A DNA stretch of 64,000 nucleotides, taken from positions 902,820-966,819 of the forward strand of contig NZ_AYPQ01000001.1 of NCBI RefSeq assembly GCF_000633635.1. Direction: 5' to 3'. The position numbers and the translations under genes are program-made. Below the pieces are notes generated by a model. The model ran no database searches and was not told the origin of the DNA. It saw only the letters and a list, made by a program, of their open reading frames with translations. Below, piece by piece: positions 19,383 through 28,007 of this stretch. The first letter of the stretch is position 1, and every line of letters starts with the position of its first letter. Source of the stretch: Enterococcus crotali. GTDB taxonomy: Bacteria > Bacillota > Bacilli > Lactobacillales > Enterococcaceae.

Positions 19383-21053
19383 TTATTCTTTAATGTAAGC
19401 ATTTTTATATGTGCTCGTTGCACCAAAGTTATGATATTCGATTCCTTCCACTCCTGGACGGACCAATTGTCCTCTGGCTTGTTGATACAATGGAATCAAG
19501 GCTACATCTTCTTCTACTAATACTTTTTCAGCTTCAATCAATGCTTGCCAACGTTTTTCTGGTTCATTTGCATATTTATTTGATGCATCATCGATTAGCT
19601 GATCGTATTTTTCGCTGCGGTAGCTTGTTTTATTTTTCGTGCTAACTGAACTTTCTAAGAAAGTCATCGGGTCTTGGTAATCAGGTCCCCACATGCTGAC
19701 AGAAAGCTCATAGTCACCTTTTTTCATCAGTTCGATCGAGTTATTCAACGGAACAGTTTTTACATTAACTTTCAAACCTGGTAATGTTTTTTCTAGTTGA
19801 CCTTGAATGAATTCAGCTACTTTTTTATCTCCATCACCATCTTTGGATAGTAATTCGATCGTCACATCACCGTTCAATTCTTTTTTCGCTTTTTCTAAAT
19901 ATTCGTTCGCTAGTTTTTCATCTGTTTTTACTAAGTCGCCTGCTTCTTTCCTGAAATCTTCTCCTGTTTCGGGATTAGCAACAAAATCTTTAGGAATATA
20001 GCCATAAATATCTTTAGAACCATCAGCTAAAATGTTTTCAACTAAGCTTTTCTTGTCAAGTGCATAGGCAACTGCTTTTCGCACATTTTCATTGGCAAAG
20101 ATCGATGGCTTATCATTTCTTTTTTGGTTCATTCTTAACGAGTAAACTTTGGAGCGTTGGATCGCTTCGTAATCTGGATTGTCTTTATTTTGTTTCGCAA
20201 AATCTCCGGTTAAAATGGCTACGTCTAGCTCACCTGACTCATAAAGATTGAACACAGTGTTGGTCTCTTTTAAAACTTCAAAATGAATTTTTTCTGATTT
20301 TATTTTATCTGCATCATAATAATTAGGATTTGCTTCTAAATCCCAAGACATTGATGCTTGATCCCAATTTTTCATTAGGAATGGTCCATTAGAAACAATA
20401 TTTTCGCTAGATGTTCCGTATTCTTTGCCTTTTTCCGTCACAAACTTTTCATTTTGCGGGAAGAAAGGTGAAAATGCTAGTAATGACGTGAAATAAGTGA
20501 CTGGTTTAGCCATTTTGATTTCAAGTGTATAATCGTCTAATGCTTTTACGCCTAATTCGTCTGCTGATTTTTCTTCGTTTACAATCTCTGTTCCGTTAAG
20601 AATCGTTCCATCCATCAAGAAAAAGTAATTCGCTTGATTTTTAGGGTCTGCCATTTTTTTCCAAGCGAAAACAAAATCATTGGCTGTTACCTTATCGCCA
20701 TTTGACCATTTGGCATCATCTCTCAATTTTATTGTATATGTTTTACCATCTTCTGAAATCTCAGGCATGTCTTTGGCAACGGCTGGAATAATCGCATCTT
20801 TTTCATCTAACTGATAAAGCCCTTCAAAAACATTCGATTGTGCATTAACGCTTGGTTCATCTTGAGTGAAAATCGTATCCATCGAGCCCACTTCAGATGC
20901 TTCCATCAAATTCAATACCTTTGTTGATTTTTGACCAGATGTAGCTGTTTTGTCTGTGCTGTCTGCTGATTTATCGCTTGTATTCCCCCCACAAGCTGAA
21001 AGCAGCAGTATTGTTGTGATCAATGTGATGCTTTGTTTTAACCCATTTTTCAT
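19383..21053 (-). CDS. Oligopeptide-binding lipoprotein (OppA/MppA-like)
   Basis: The 556-residue protein is an extracytoplasmic solute-binding protein of peptide ABC transporters (SBP family 5). It has a lipoprotein signal (ITTILLLSAC), then the family sequences NVFEGLYQLDEKDAIIPAVAK and YTIKLRDDAKWSNGDKVTANDFVFAW. It is the last gene of an operon after a transglutaminase-fold protein and an Ala-Glu epimerase, and no permease is encoded beside it. This suggests it feeds cell-wall or other acidic peptides to a shared Opp permease. Specificity is inferred from neighbours. Confidence 0.9.
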   Translation of the reverse strand: MKNGLKQSITLITTILLLSACGGNTSDKSADSTDKTATSGQKSTKVLNLMEASEVGSMDTIFTQDEPSVNAQSNVFEGLYQLDEKDAIIPAVAKDMPEISEDGKTYTIKLRDDAKWSNGDKVTANDFVFAWKKMADPKNQANYFFLMDGTILNGTEIVNEEKSADELGVKALDDYTLEIKMAKPVTYFTSLLAFSPFFPQNEKFVTEKGKEYGTSSENIVSNGPFLMKNWDQASMSWDLEANPNYYDADKIKSEKIHFEVLKETNTVFNLYESGELDVAILTGDFAKQNKDNPDYEAIQRSKVYSLRMNQKRNDKPSIFANENVRKAVAYALDKKSLVENILADGSKDIYGYIPKDFVANPETGEDFRKEAGDLVKTDEKLANEYLEKAKKELNGDVTIELLSKDGDGDKKVAEFIQGQLEKTLPGLKVNVKTVPLNNSIELMKKGDYELSVSMWGPDYQDPMTFLESSVSTKNKTSYRSEKYDQLIDDASNKYANEPEKRWQALIEAEKVLVEEDVALIPLYQQARGQLVRPGVEGIEYHNFGATSTYKNAYIKE

Positions 21054-21086
21054 ACGTTCCCACCTATTCCTTCTCTTTTTTATTTA

Positions 21087-22457
21087 TTACACAAGTTCCT
21101 CCATTGCAATCAACTCTTGTTTTACCTCTAAATATGCATAAGGAAGTCCTTGGTCTTCATATTCAAATTCTCCACGCTGATTATCGATCGGATCTGCTCG
21201 TAAAAACTGCTTTGGCGGATTGAAGTCTGTTTGGATCTCACTGTTTGCAGGCATCCTGAAAATATCTAAATTGCCAAAGTAATAATTCCAGCGATCTAAA
21301 TCACCATTTCTACGTGCACCGCCGCCAAACGATAGATCGGCAAAGACCCAACCATAAGGCGCCACATAAAATTGTGTCCAGTCATGACAGCCAGTATAGT
21401 ATTGCGATACATATAGCCCTGACTGCCATTTTGCCGGGATATTAGCCATGCGACACAAGGTTATAAACAAAATTGCTTGGACGCCACAGTCACCCTTTAA
21501 ATTGACCGCTGCATACTCTGAGATATTATCGATCGTAAAATATTCGCGCATAAATGAATAATTGACTTTTGTTGTGATAAAATCATAGATTTTTCGGGCT
21601 CTTTTAATTGGATTAGTCTCACCTGCCAAAATCTCAGTGAGCAATTGTTCCAAATATGGTGTGAAACGAATATGAGGCAACGCTTCACTCAATTCAAATT
21701 CTGGTTGAAGTTCAGAGGCTTTTTCTGGATCTAATTCAACATAATCGACTTGATTGATATAACTATATTCCACTGAGAATACTTGATCTTCTTCCAAAGT
21801 TGTTTCGAAATAAACGGTACGTTGGTCTTCATTCTCTGGTGCAATAAAGGTCGCTTCTGGTGATGTCTTTAGAATCTGAATATCAGAAACCTGTTTACAC
21901 TCCTTGGGTAAAGGCAGATATACCTTAACTATTTCTCCAGGACGTTCGTATTCTTTTTTGACTTGAATACTGGTTTTTAAATGAATTTTTACCTTTCTTC
22001 CCCCATGTTCTTTCATCATTTGAACATTTTGGGTCAATTCTTGTTTTCTTAAGCGATCGACTTCGTTATCCTCTTTTACAAGTAACCGTGCTTCATAATC
22101 ACCTTGTGTTTTGATCAAATTCATTAAAAAGCGACGCTGAAAATGAATCTTTCCGTCGATATAAAGCCAATCTACTTTTCCAGTTTCTTTTAAGTGCGTT
22201 AACTCATGATCTTGGTAGTCTTTGAATGTTTCTTTCATCATCTTATTTGCTTCAACAAAGTCAAATGGGTACTCGTTAATACCGACGATTCGGATAATAT
22301 CTTGTTCGATTTCTAAGCGTTTCCTTAATGATTCTGGTATATCATTCGATAGCAAGTGTTGAATCAATTTATCAGCACCTTCAAAATCACCATAATTTTT
22401 TAATTTGATCACGTCTTCTGGTAGAGGCACACTCATATATTTTAGATCATAATACAT
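21087..22457 (-). CDS. Transglutaminase-like domain protein
   Basis: The 456-residue, apparently cytoplasmic protein has no signal peptide. The C-terminal half (about 275-400) is a transglutaminase-like fold with the Cys-His-Asp triad in KGDCGVQAILF, GCHDWTQFYV and VFADLSFGG. The N-terminal half is helical, with a beta domain carrying KVYLPLPKECKQVSDIQI. Bacterial proteins of this type are usually peptidases or amidases. Placed between an L-Ala-D/L-Glu epimerase and a peptide-binding protein, it may release L-Ala-D-Glu from imported wall peptides, a role played by the unrelated NlpC/P60 enzyme YkfC in Bacillus. Confidence 0.8.
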   Translation of the reverse strand: MYYDLKYMSVPLPEDVIKLKNYGDFEGADKLIQHLLSNDIPESLRKRLEIEQDIIRIVGINEYPFDFVEANKMMKETFKDYQDHELTHLKETGKVDWLYIDGKIHFQRRFLMNLIKTQGDYEARLLVKEDNEVDRLRKQELTQNVQMMKEHGGRKVKIHLKTSIQVKKEYERPGEIVKVYLPLPKECKQVSDIQILKTSPEATFIAPENEDQRTVYFETTLEEDQVFSVEYSYINQVDYVELDPEKASELQPEFELSEALPHIRFTPYLEQLLTEILAGETNPIKRARKIYDFITTKVNYSFMREYFTIDNISEYAAVNLKGDCGVQAILFITLCRMANIPAKWQSGLYVSQYYTGCHDWTQFYVAPYGWVFADLSFGGGARRNGDLDRWNYYFGNLDIFRMPANSEIQTDFNPPKQFLRADPIDNQRGEFEYEDQGLPYAYLEVKQELIAMEELV

Positions 22458-22473
22458 TTGACACTCACCTTCC

Positions 22474-23538
22474 TTATTTACTTAAACCTAAACCGGCTTT
22501 ATTTGATAGTGCAATCGTACTAGTCGCTGTAAGTCCAACACCACCAGGAATTGCTACTTCATTGAGACCGAATGTTGCATCTAAATCAGCTCTTGTGATA
22601 TTTTTAGTTGCAGCAGCAAGATGAGCCGCAGCTGTCACGCCAATATTGGTTTCTTCGACCATACACCCAATCATGCACTCAACACCAGCTGCTTCACAGA
22701 TATTGTTGATTTTCAGCGCTTCATGTATGCCACCGCATTTCATCAACTTGATATTCACAAAATCAACTGCATGCGCTTTGATCAAACGTAAAGCATCTTT
22801 GGAATCAAAGCAGCTCTCATCGGACATGATTGGTGTCGCTACATTTGCTGTAACAAATGCTAACCCGTCGATATCGTAATATGCTACTGGTTGTTCCACT
22901 AATTCAATCCCATACTCTGCTAAGTGGTTGATTGTGTTTACAGCCTCTTTAGGTTTCCATCCTTGATTAGCGTCTAAGCGTAAATTTATCTGACTGCCGA
23001 CCGCATCTCTAATGGTTTTGATTCTAGCAACATCAGCGGCAAATCCAGTTCCCACTTTTATTTTCAAAGTATCAAAGCCCTGTGAAACTGCTAGCTTTGC
23101 CTTTTCAGCCATCACCTCAGGCTGATCGATCCCGATCGTCATATCCGTTTTAACGTTTGAATCAAATCCTCCCAAAAGTTTATAAACCGGCAGATTTGCT
23201 TTTTTTCCAAATAGATCGTAACAGGCAATATCTATTGCTGTTTTTGCTGATGGTGCTTTGGCAGCCGCAGCATTCATAATACTGTGGATTTTTTCAATAT
23301 CTAACGGATCAACACCGACCAGTTGTTTTTCAAATAATTGAATGCATTCAGTGGTGCCTTTTAATGTTTCGCCTGTAATCAAAATTCCCGGCGAACCTTC
23401 CCCATAACCGATCATTCCTTCATCCGTCTCGATTTCAACGACTGCGCTCATTGAATGTTCGATCGTCCCTAATGAAATCGTGATTGGTTCTTTCAATTTA
23501 ACTGCTTTTGATACTACATTGATTTTAGTTATTTTCAC
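22474..23538 (-). CDS. L-Ala-D/L-Glu epimerase (dipeptide epimerase)
   Basis: This 354-residue enolase-superfamily enzyme of the YkfB/YcjG type interconverts L-Ala-D-Glu and L-Ala-L-Glu so that murein dipeptides can be degraded. The acid-base lysine pair is in LKIKVGTG, metal ligands are in LRLDANQGW, VEQP and MSDES, and the second lysine is in VNIKLMKCGG. The start codon is GTG with GGGGGA upstream. It is the first gene of the operon, preceded by a good promoter, and divergent from an XRE-cupin regulator. Confidence 0.93.
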   Translation of the reverse strand: MKITKINVVSKAVKLKEPITISLGTIEHSMSAVVEIETDEGMIGYGEGSPGILITGETLKGTTECIQLFEKQLVGVDPLDIEKIHSIMNAAAAKAPSAKTAIDIACYDLFGKKANLPVYKLLGGFDSNVKTDMTIGIDQPEVMAEKAKLAVSQGFDTLKIKVGTGFAADVARIKTIRDAVGSQINLRLDANQGWKPKEAVNTINHLAEYGIELVEQPVAYYDIDGLAFVTANVATPIMSDESCFDSKDALRLIKAHAVDFVNIKLMKCGGIHEALKINNICEAAGVECMIGCMVEETNIGVTAAAHLAAATKNITRADLDATFGLNEVAIPGGVGLTATSTIALSNKAGLGLSK

Positions 23539-23679
23539 TTCATTTCCCCCAATATTCTGCGCTTTTATCTATTCAATTTTATAGTTTAAAAAAATCTTAA
23601 CATTACCAAATGATAATTTAATCATTCTTTTTTTAATTTTGAATTAAATTTTCACACATTTTTTGAATTAGTAGTTACA

Positions 23680-23708
23680 ATTTTAAGTTTACTCTATGGA
23701 AATGTCAA
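23680..23708 (-). promoter_or_regulatory. Promoter of the epimerase operon
   Basis: On the minus strand TTGACA (23703-23708), a 17-base spacer and TAAAAT (23680-23685). The 5' UTR would be about 135 bases. Confidence 0.65.
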
Positions 23709-23756
23709 TATATTAATGAGATTTCCACGTGTTTTTTCTCATTAAAACCTAAGTGC

Positions 23757-23785
23757 TTGTAATTTTGTAACGAATTCGAGATAAT
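23757..23785 (+). promoter_or_regulatory. Promoter of the XRE-cupin regulator
   Basis: TTGTAA (23757-23762), 17 bases, GATAAT (23780-23785). It is divergent from the operon promoter about 50 bases away. Confidence 0.5.
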
Positions 23786-23823
23786 ATGAATGAAAAAAGG
23801 ATTCTAACAAAGGACGGCTGCAA

Positions 23824-24390
23824 ATGGAATTTAGAAAAATAAAGACCCTAAGGAAAGAAAAGAAAATCACTTTAACTGAACTTGGAGAAAAAACTGGCTA
23901 TTCCGCTAGCTTTTTATCACAAATTGAGCGCGGTACGAACCGCCCTTCGCTTGAAGCACTAAGAAAAATTGCTGACTCATTGGGAGTCACCGTAGCTTAT
24001 TTATTGGCAAATGAAGCACCACAGGTTATACAAGATGACGAGACTACGGAGAATGGTTATAAGATCATCCGTAACTCTTCAGGTACTGTTTATAATCCGT
24101 GGCAGACAAACTCTACTTATTATGATACATTGTTCAATTTACCTGTACATACAAATAATATGGTGATTTCTAAAATCTATATCGATGCTCAATCTTCATC
24201 CAGCGGTCGGAAAATTGCTCATAATCTTTGTGAAATTAATTACGTTTTAAAAGGTGAAGCAACGGTTGAGCTAAAAGACGAAGTGCTTCTCTTACAAGAA
24301 GGAGACGCGATATTTTTGGAGGCTTTTACCCCACATAATATTCTTAACGCCACTGAAAATGAGCTAATGCTCTTTACTCTACAGTTTTAA
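23824..24390 (+). CDS. XRE-family regulator with cupin sensor domain
   Basis: The 188-residue protein has an N-terminal XRE helix-turn-helix (residues 1-60: LTELGEKTGYSASFLSQIERG) and a C-terminal cupin barrel (about 110-188: EINYVLKGEATVEL, GDAIFLEAFTPHNI). Regulators of this type (PuuR/SinR-cupin) bind a small ligand in the cupin. It is divergent from the epimerase operon with both promoters in a 285-base interval, so control of that operon is the likeliest job, possibly with a murein dipeptide as effector. Confidence 0.88.
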   Translation: MEFRKIKTLRKEKKITLTELGEKTGYSASFLSQIERGTNRPSLEALRKIADSLGVTVAYLLANEAPQVIQDDETTENGYKIIRNSSGTVYNPWQTNSTYYDTLFNLPVHTNNMVISKIYIDAQSSSSGRKIAHNLCEINYVLKGEATVELKDEVLLLQEGDAIFLEAFTPHNILNATENELMLFTLQF

Positions 24391-24451
24391 TTTAACCGAT
24401 TCTCGTCGTTTTTTTCAGTTTTCAACACAGGCTCATTGAAAAAGATTCTCA

Positions 24452-24480
24452 TTTACAAAGCTTTTAAAAAAAGGTATCAT
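24452..24480 (+). promoter_or_regulatory. Promoter of the DUF59 gene
   Basis: TTTACA (24452-24457), a 17-base spacer and TATCAT (24475-24480), 33 bases ahead of the start codon. Confidence 0.5.
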
Positions 24481-24513
24481 ATGGAAAGAACGAACTGTAA
24501 AGGAGTGGATACA

Positions 24514-24855
24514 ATGACTGAAACAAATCAAGAATGGTCTACTGAAGAGATTGAAGATATCAAGGAACAAATATTAACTGCTCTAGAAACTGTGATTGAC
24601 CCTGAACTCGGAATCGATATCGTTAATTTAGGATTAATCTATGAAGTTGAATTTGCACAAAACGGTGATACTGTCATCAAAATGACCTTAACAACCATGG
24701 GTTGCCCTCTAGCTGATGTTTTAACTGATCAAATCCATGAAGCCTTAAAAGAAATTCCAGAAGTAAAAAATCCAGAAGTAAAACTTGTCTGGTATCCAGC
24801 GTGGACGACTGATAAAATGTCGCGGTATGCTCGAATTGCTTTAGGTATCAGATAA
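24514..24855 (+). CDS. MIP18/DUF59-family Fe-S assembly protein
   Basis: The 113-residue protein has the DUF59 core ALETVIDPELGIDIVNLGLIY and the conserved cysteine in TTMGCPLAD. Relatives (PaaD, SufT, YitW) support maturation of Fe-S proteins. The ATG at 24514 is chosen because AAAGGAG (24499-24505) is eight bases ahead; a longer frame from 24436 starts before the promoter. It is monocistronic, with a terminator at 24914. Confidence 0.9.
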   Translation: MTETNQEWSTEEIEDIKEQILTALETVIDPELGIDIVNLGLIYEVEFAQNGDTVIKMTLTTMGCPLADVLTDQIHEALKEIPEVKNPEVKLVWYPAWTTDKMSRYARIALGIR

Positions 24856-24913
24856 GACGAATATATCAATGATCCTACCGTTGAAAATTCAATCATTCCA
24901 ACAAATCGAATAG

Positions 24914-24956
24914 GTCTCCTAACTGTTTTTAATATAACTGTTAGGAGGCTTTTTTT
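24914..24956 (+). terminator. Terminator of the DUF59 gene
   Basis: CTCCTAAC (24916-24923) pairs with GTTAGGAG (24940-24947), followed by GCTTTTTTT. Confidence 0.8.
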
Positions 24957-25127
24957 GTGAATCTCTCCAACTCTTGTTTTCAGCTTCTATGCTAAGCAAG
25001 AATTTCCACTATATTTACATGATCTTGCCTCCAAAATGCCAACACTTTCTATAAGTCAATTATACACGACATTAAATCTTAAGTAAATTCCATTTATTGA
25101 AATTAAAATAACAACGAGTTCTTACTA

Positions 25128-25165
25128 AGAAAAGAAGGGTTCGCTATCATTGAACCCTTCTTTTT
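25128..25165. terminator. Terminator after the small lipoprotein pair
   Basis: A 12-bp stem, AAAGAAGGGTTC (25131-25142) with GAACCCTTCTTT (25152-25163). The A-rich left flank gives a U run on the minus strand, serving the lipoprotein gene that ends at 25213. Confidence 0.75.
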
Positions 25166-25212
25166 AGCGAGGAATGCTAGTTTTTCAAAGAACCCAGCTA
25201 TTTTGGTATCAT

Positions 25213-25647
25213 TCACTCACCATTTTCATCTGCTTTTGCTGACTTTACCTGCCATTTTCCATCAGCTGTAATCGCTAGTAGATAGTTATCCGCATCTTTT
25301 GGGATTTGAACAACTACTTTTCCAGAATAGCTTCCTACTTTATCCACTAAAGTTGCTACAGTCAGACCACTACTATCCAACAGTTTAACCGTAAATGTAG
25401 CTTTTCCATCATGTGTAAGAGTAATAATCACTGGACCTTTTTTGAAAGCTAAATTGCTGATCACTTCATCCCCCATACCGCTTTTTGACAGTAGTGTACC
25501 ACTTGTTTTATCATCACCGCTACTATAGCTACTGCTAGCCCCTACTCCATAATTATCATCTCTGGCACTTTGGGGGCTATTGTATTCTAATTTACACCCT
25601 GACAAAACAAACAATAAAACAAATAATAATCGTATATTTCTTTTCAT
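25213..25647 (-). CDS. Small lipoprotein of unknown function
   Basis: The 144-residue protein has a lipoprotein signal peptide (MKRNIRLLFVLLFVLSGC), a Ser/Gly-rich linker and a C-terminal beta-rich domain (KATFTVKLLDSSGLTVATLV) that looks like a small immunoglobulin-like or jelly-roll module. I do not recognise a family. AAGGAGGG overlaps the stop codon of a 26-codon lipoprotein ORF 12 bases upstream, so the two are translated from one message. The residues before the cysteine (VLLFVLSG) resemble enterococcal pheromone sequences; see the findings. Confidence 0.7.
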   Translation of the reverse strand: MKRNIRLLFVLLFVLSGCKLEYNSPQSARDDNYGVGASSSYSSGDDKTSGTLLSKSGMGDEVISNLAFKKGPVIITLTHDGKATFTVKLLDSSGLTVATLVDKVGSYSGKVVVQIPKDADNYLLAITADGKWQVKSAKADENGE

Positions 25648-25659
25648 GCATTTCCCTCC

Positions 25660-25740
25660 TTACATCCGCACAATGACACATCCTGATAAAAGCATTAACA
25701 ACATAATCAAAACCAAAACACTTTTTAAGCCGTTCTTCAT
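25660..25740 (-). CDS. 26-aa lipoprotein-like peptide
   Basis: The ORF starts at ATG 25738-25740, with GGAGG 8 bases upstream, and ends in TAA. It encodes a lysine-containing N-terminus, a hydrophobic core and a lipobox (MLLMLLSGC) followed by only VIVRM. It is therefore almost entirely a lipoprotein signal peptide. The good ribosome binding site and the tight coupling to the next lipoprotein argue that it is translated. A role as a pheromone-type precursor or small lipopeptide is inference. Confidence 0.6.
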   Translation of the reverse strand: MKNGLKSVLVLIMLLMLLSGCVIVRM

Positions 25741-25841
25741 ACTACCGCCTCCTTCATAGTGGAGCTTTTTATTTAATATATAAGATTATTTTCAATACCA
25801 CCTTTCATAAATCACCCAACATTCTTTTCTACACAAAAAAG

Positions 25842-25891
25842 CATTACTGTAAGTATTCTCCAAAAGATTACTTACAATAATGCTTCATTGA
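25842..25891 (-). terminator. Terminator of the 36-aa peptide gene
   Basis: AAGCATTA-C-TGTAAGTA (from about 25840) pairs with TTACTTACA-ATAATGCTT (to about 25885); the AAAAAA just left of it gives the U run on the minus strand. Confidence 0.6.
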
Positions 25892-25897
25892 TTTTAC

Positions 25898-26008
25898 TTA
25901 TTTCTTATTTGCTTTCAAAACTGCATTTAGCATGATGATCCCTGTAATGATCGTTGTCAAAGCCTGTATTAACTTGATTTTATCGAGTTTTTTTGATTTA
26001 TTAGACAT
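25898..26008 (-). CDS. 36-aa basic, single-helix peptide
   Basis: The ORF begins at ATG 26006-26008 with GGAGGGA upstream. It has a lysine-rich N-terminus (MSNKSKKLDKIK), one hydrophobic helix (ALTTIITGIIMLNAV) and a basic end (LKANKK). It is followed by its own terminator. I do not recognise it; the layout is that of a small membrane-associated peptide. It could be a small regulatory or toxin-like peptide, but nothing here shows that. Confidence 0.6.
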   Translation of the reverse strand: MSNKSKKLDKIKLIQALTTIITGIIMLNAVLKANKK

Positions 26009-26120
26009 CGTAATCCCTCCTGCTAGTTATGAGTCCATCATACAACTAGAATGCTCTCATTACCAATAACAAGCCTGCGTTATTGTCAGTCTTTTTAAAC
26101 TAAGAAACGAACCGAATTCC

Positions 26121-26468
26121 TCACTGACTAATAATAAAAACACCAACAATGATCAACACAACTGCCAAAACTTTTCGAATACTCAGCTTTTCTTTAAAGA
26201 TAAAATAAGAAATGATCACTGTCCAAACATAGGTCAAAGAGGTCATTGGAAATGCGATAGAATAGTCTAGAAATTTTAACAAAACGATATTCGTTAATGC
26301 ACTTAAAATATATAAAAAGGAACCTAAATAAATCCAACCGTTCGTCAGTACAAGCTTTAAACTTAATCGTGGAAGATCATTCATCCCTTTTTTTAAAGCC
26401 AATGCCCCTGCACTTCCAGAGAATGTCGTAATGATAAGAATCGTCAAGACTGCTGCATAATTGATCAT
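26121..26468 (-). CDS. EamA/SMR-type small transporter subunit B
   Basis: A 115-residue, four-helix protein of the drug/metabolite transporter superfamily (FSGSAGALALKKGM, IAFPMTSLTYVWTVIISYFIFKEKL). It overlaps the upstream paralogue by four bases (ATGA coupling). Such half-size pairs usually work as heterodimers. Substrate unknown. Confidence 0.8.
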   Translation of the reverse strand: MINYAAVLTILIITTFSGSAGALALKKGMNDLPRLSLKLVLTNGWIYLGSFLYILSALTNIVLLKFLDYSIAFPMTSLTYVWTVIISYFIFKEKLSIRKVLAVVLIIVGVFIISQ

Positions 26469-26833
26469 ACGGTTTCCTCATTTCCTTCGATTCCCAAGAG
26501 AACTGATCCTGCGATAATAAATCCTGTACCTAACAATTTATACCAAGTAATACTCTCATTTAAAAATAGCGCTCCTAAAACAATCGACAAAGCAAACCCT
26601 AAACTCATCATCGGTTGTAAAATGGAGACTTCTCCATAGCGAAATGCTGCCATCATGAAAAACATTCCAGCGCCTGCAGCTATAAACCCCACAACATATA
26701 AAACAATTGCATAACCACCTGTCCCATCGGCACCAAATTTCCATGCCAATTGACCTAAACTACTTAATACAGCGGCAATCAAGATCAGTAAAATACCTAA
26801 GCTTAGTTTCTGTTGCTTATTTTTTGCATCCAT
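26465..26833 (-). CDS. EamA/SMR-type small transporter subunit A
   Basis: A 122-residue, four-helix partner of the next gene, with the DMT pattern AAVLSSLGQLAWKFGA and VSILQPMMSLGFALSIVLGALFLNE. GGAGA precedes the ATG. It begins 15 bases after the alpha/beta hydrolase gene, so hydrolase and transporter form a three-gene operon. The pair could export a product linked to the hydrolase, which is inference from layout only. Confidence 0.8.
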   Translation of the reverse strand: MDAKNKQQKLSLGILLILIAAVLSSLGQLAWKFGADGTGGYAIVLYVVGFIAAGAGMFFMMAAFRYGEVSILQPMMSLGFALSIVLGALFLNESITWYKLLGTGFIIAGSVLLGIEGNEETV

Positions 26834-26848
26834 ATTTGTTCTCCTTTC

Positions 26849-27820
26849 CTAACAATAGCGAGCAATAAATTCAAAAACAGTATCAAAATAATGTGCTGGT
26901 TCATAGATAAATGAAGATAAATGAGGAGCCTTTTCAATGATCAAACTTTCTTTCACGCCATTCGTTGCCTCCATATTTTCATAAAGCATTTGGTGAGGAA
27001 CAAATTTATCACCTGTGCCATGTATAAACAAAGTAGGTAAATCATTTTTTGCTAATTGAGCGACTGAAGACGCTTCTTTAAGCGAATACCCAACTTTTTT
27101 TCTAGCCCAGCGATCAGCAATAGTCAAGATAGGAAATGCTGGTAATTTGAAAGCCGAACGTAGCATTGCACCAAACTCACTGTAAACTGAAGAGTAGCCA
27201 CAATCAACAATCAGTCCTTTAATATTTTTTGGTAATGTTTCGCCGCTTACCATCATCACTGTAGACGCTCCCATCGAGCCACCAAACAAAACGATTTCAG
27301 CTTGAGGCTCGATCGTCAGTACCTCATTGATCCATTTTAATAAATCCAAACGATCCAGCCAGCCCATGCCAATAATATTCCCTGTACTTTGGCCATGCGC
27401 TCTTAGATCTGGGATCAACATATTATAGTGTTGTTCAGAAAACTTAGACGCCACAAAAGACATATCACGCTGACCAAAGGAACGATAGCCATGAACACAG
27501 ATTACCCATTTTTTACTTTCAGGATGTGGAATAATCAAACGACTATACAGTTTTTCCTCTCCGACCTTTAACCAATGATCCTGAGCAAATGACTCTTGCC
27601 AAAAAGCCGAGCCAAGTTCATTTTGTTCTTTCTCAATAAGATCATATTGAGATGTTCCTTTATTAAAATTATCAGGGTTCATCATTTTATGTCCTGTTTG
27701 GTCATACCACTTATTGTTTCTAAAAAGTGCTACATTCAAGAAAAAGTTTGCTGCATAAACGGAAACAGCAATAAACACAATAACTAAAATAACCAAAACT
27801 AATAATAACCACTTCAAAAA
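26849..27820 (-). CDS. Membrane-anchored alpha/beta hydrolase
   Basis: About 323 residues with an N-terminal membrane helix (KWLLLVLVILVIVFIAV) and a serine hydrolase domain. The nucleophile elbow is FGGSMGAST, an oxyanion-type sequence VCVHGYRSFGQRD precedes it, and the catalytic Asp and His are probably in FIHGTGDKFVPH and KAPHLSS. It belongs to the family with YqkD-like proteins. The TTG at 27820 is chosen because GAGGTG is spaced from it; an in-frame TTG at 27826 is too close. Substrate unknown. Confidence 0.85.
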   Translation of the reverse strand, partial: FLKWLLLVLVILVIVFIAVSVYAANFFLNVALFRNNKWYDQTGHKMMNPDNFNKGTSQYDLIEKEQNELGSAFWQESFAQDHWLKVGEEKLYSRLIIPHPESKKWVICVHGYRSFGQRDMSFVASKFSEQHYNMLIPDLRAHGQSTGNIIGMGWLDRLDLLKWINEVLTIEPQAEIVLFGGSMGASTVMMVSGETLPKNIKGLIVDCGYSSVYSEFGAMLRSAFKLPAFPILTIADRWARKKVGYSLKEASSVAQLAKNDLPTLFIHGTGDKFVPHQMLYENMEATNGVKESLIIEKAPHLSSFIYEPAHYFDTVFEFIARYC

Positions 27821-27909
27821 CAACACCTCACTTCTAAGATTTAAGTCCTAATTTAAGTATACTCCTATTTATGGAAAAAAGTATGGATGTACTCAAACAA
27901 TCAACTTTC

Positions 27910-27958
27910 AAAAAAAACGTGAGTAGAATATAACTCTTCGAGTCATATCTTACTCACG
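27910..27958 (-). terminator. Terminator of lysA
   Basis: CGTGAGTA...ACTC (27918-27936) pairs with GAGT...TACTCACG (27940-27958) with two mismatches; eight A at 27910-27917 give the U run on the minus strand. Confidence 0.75.
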
Positions 27959-28007
27959 TGGAATCTGGATAAACAGTGATAGAAACACAAATCCTTCGGT
28001 TCAATAC

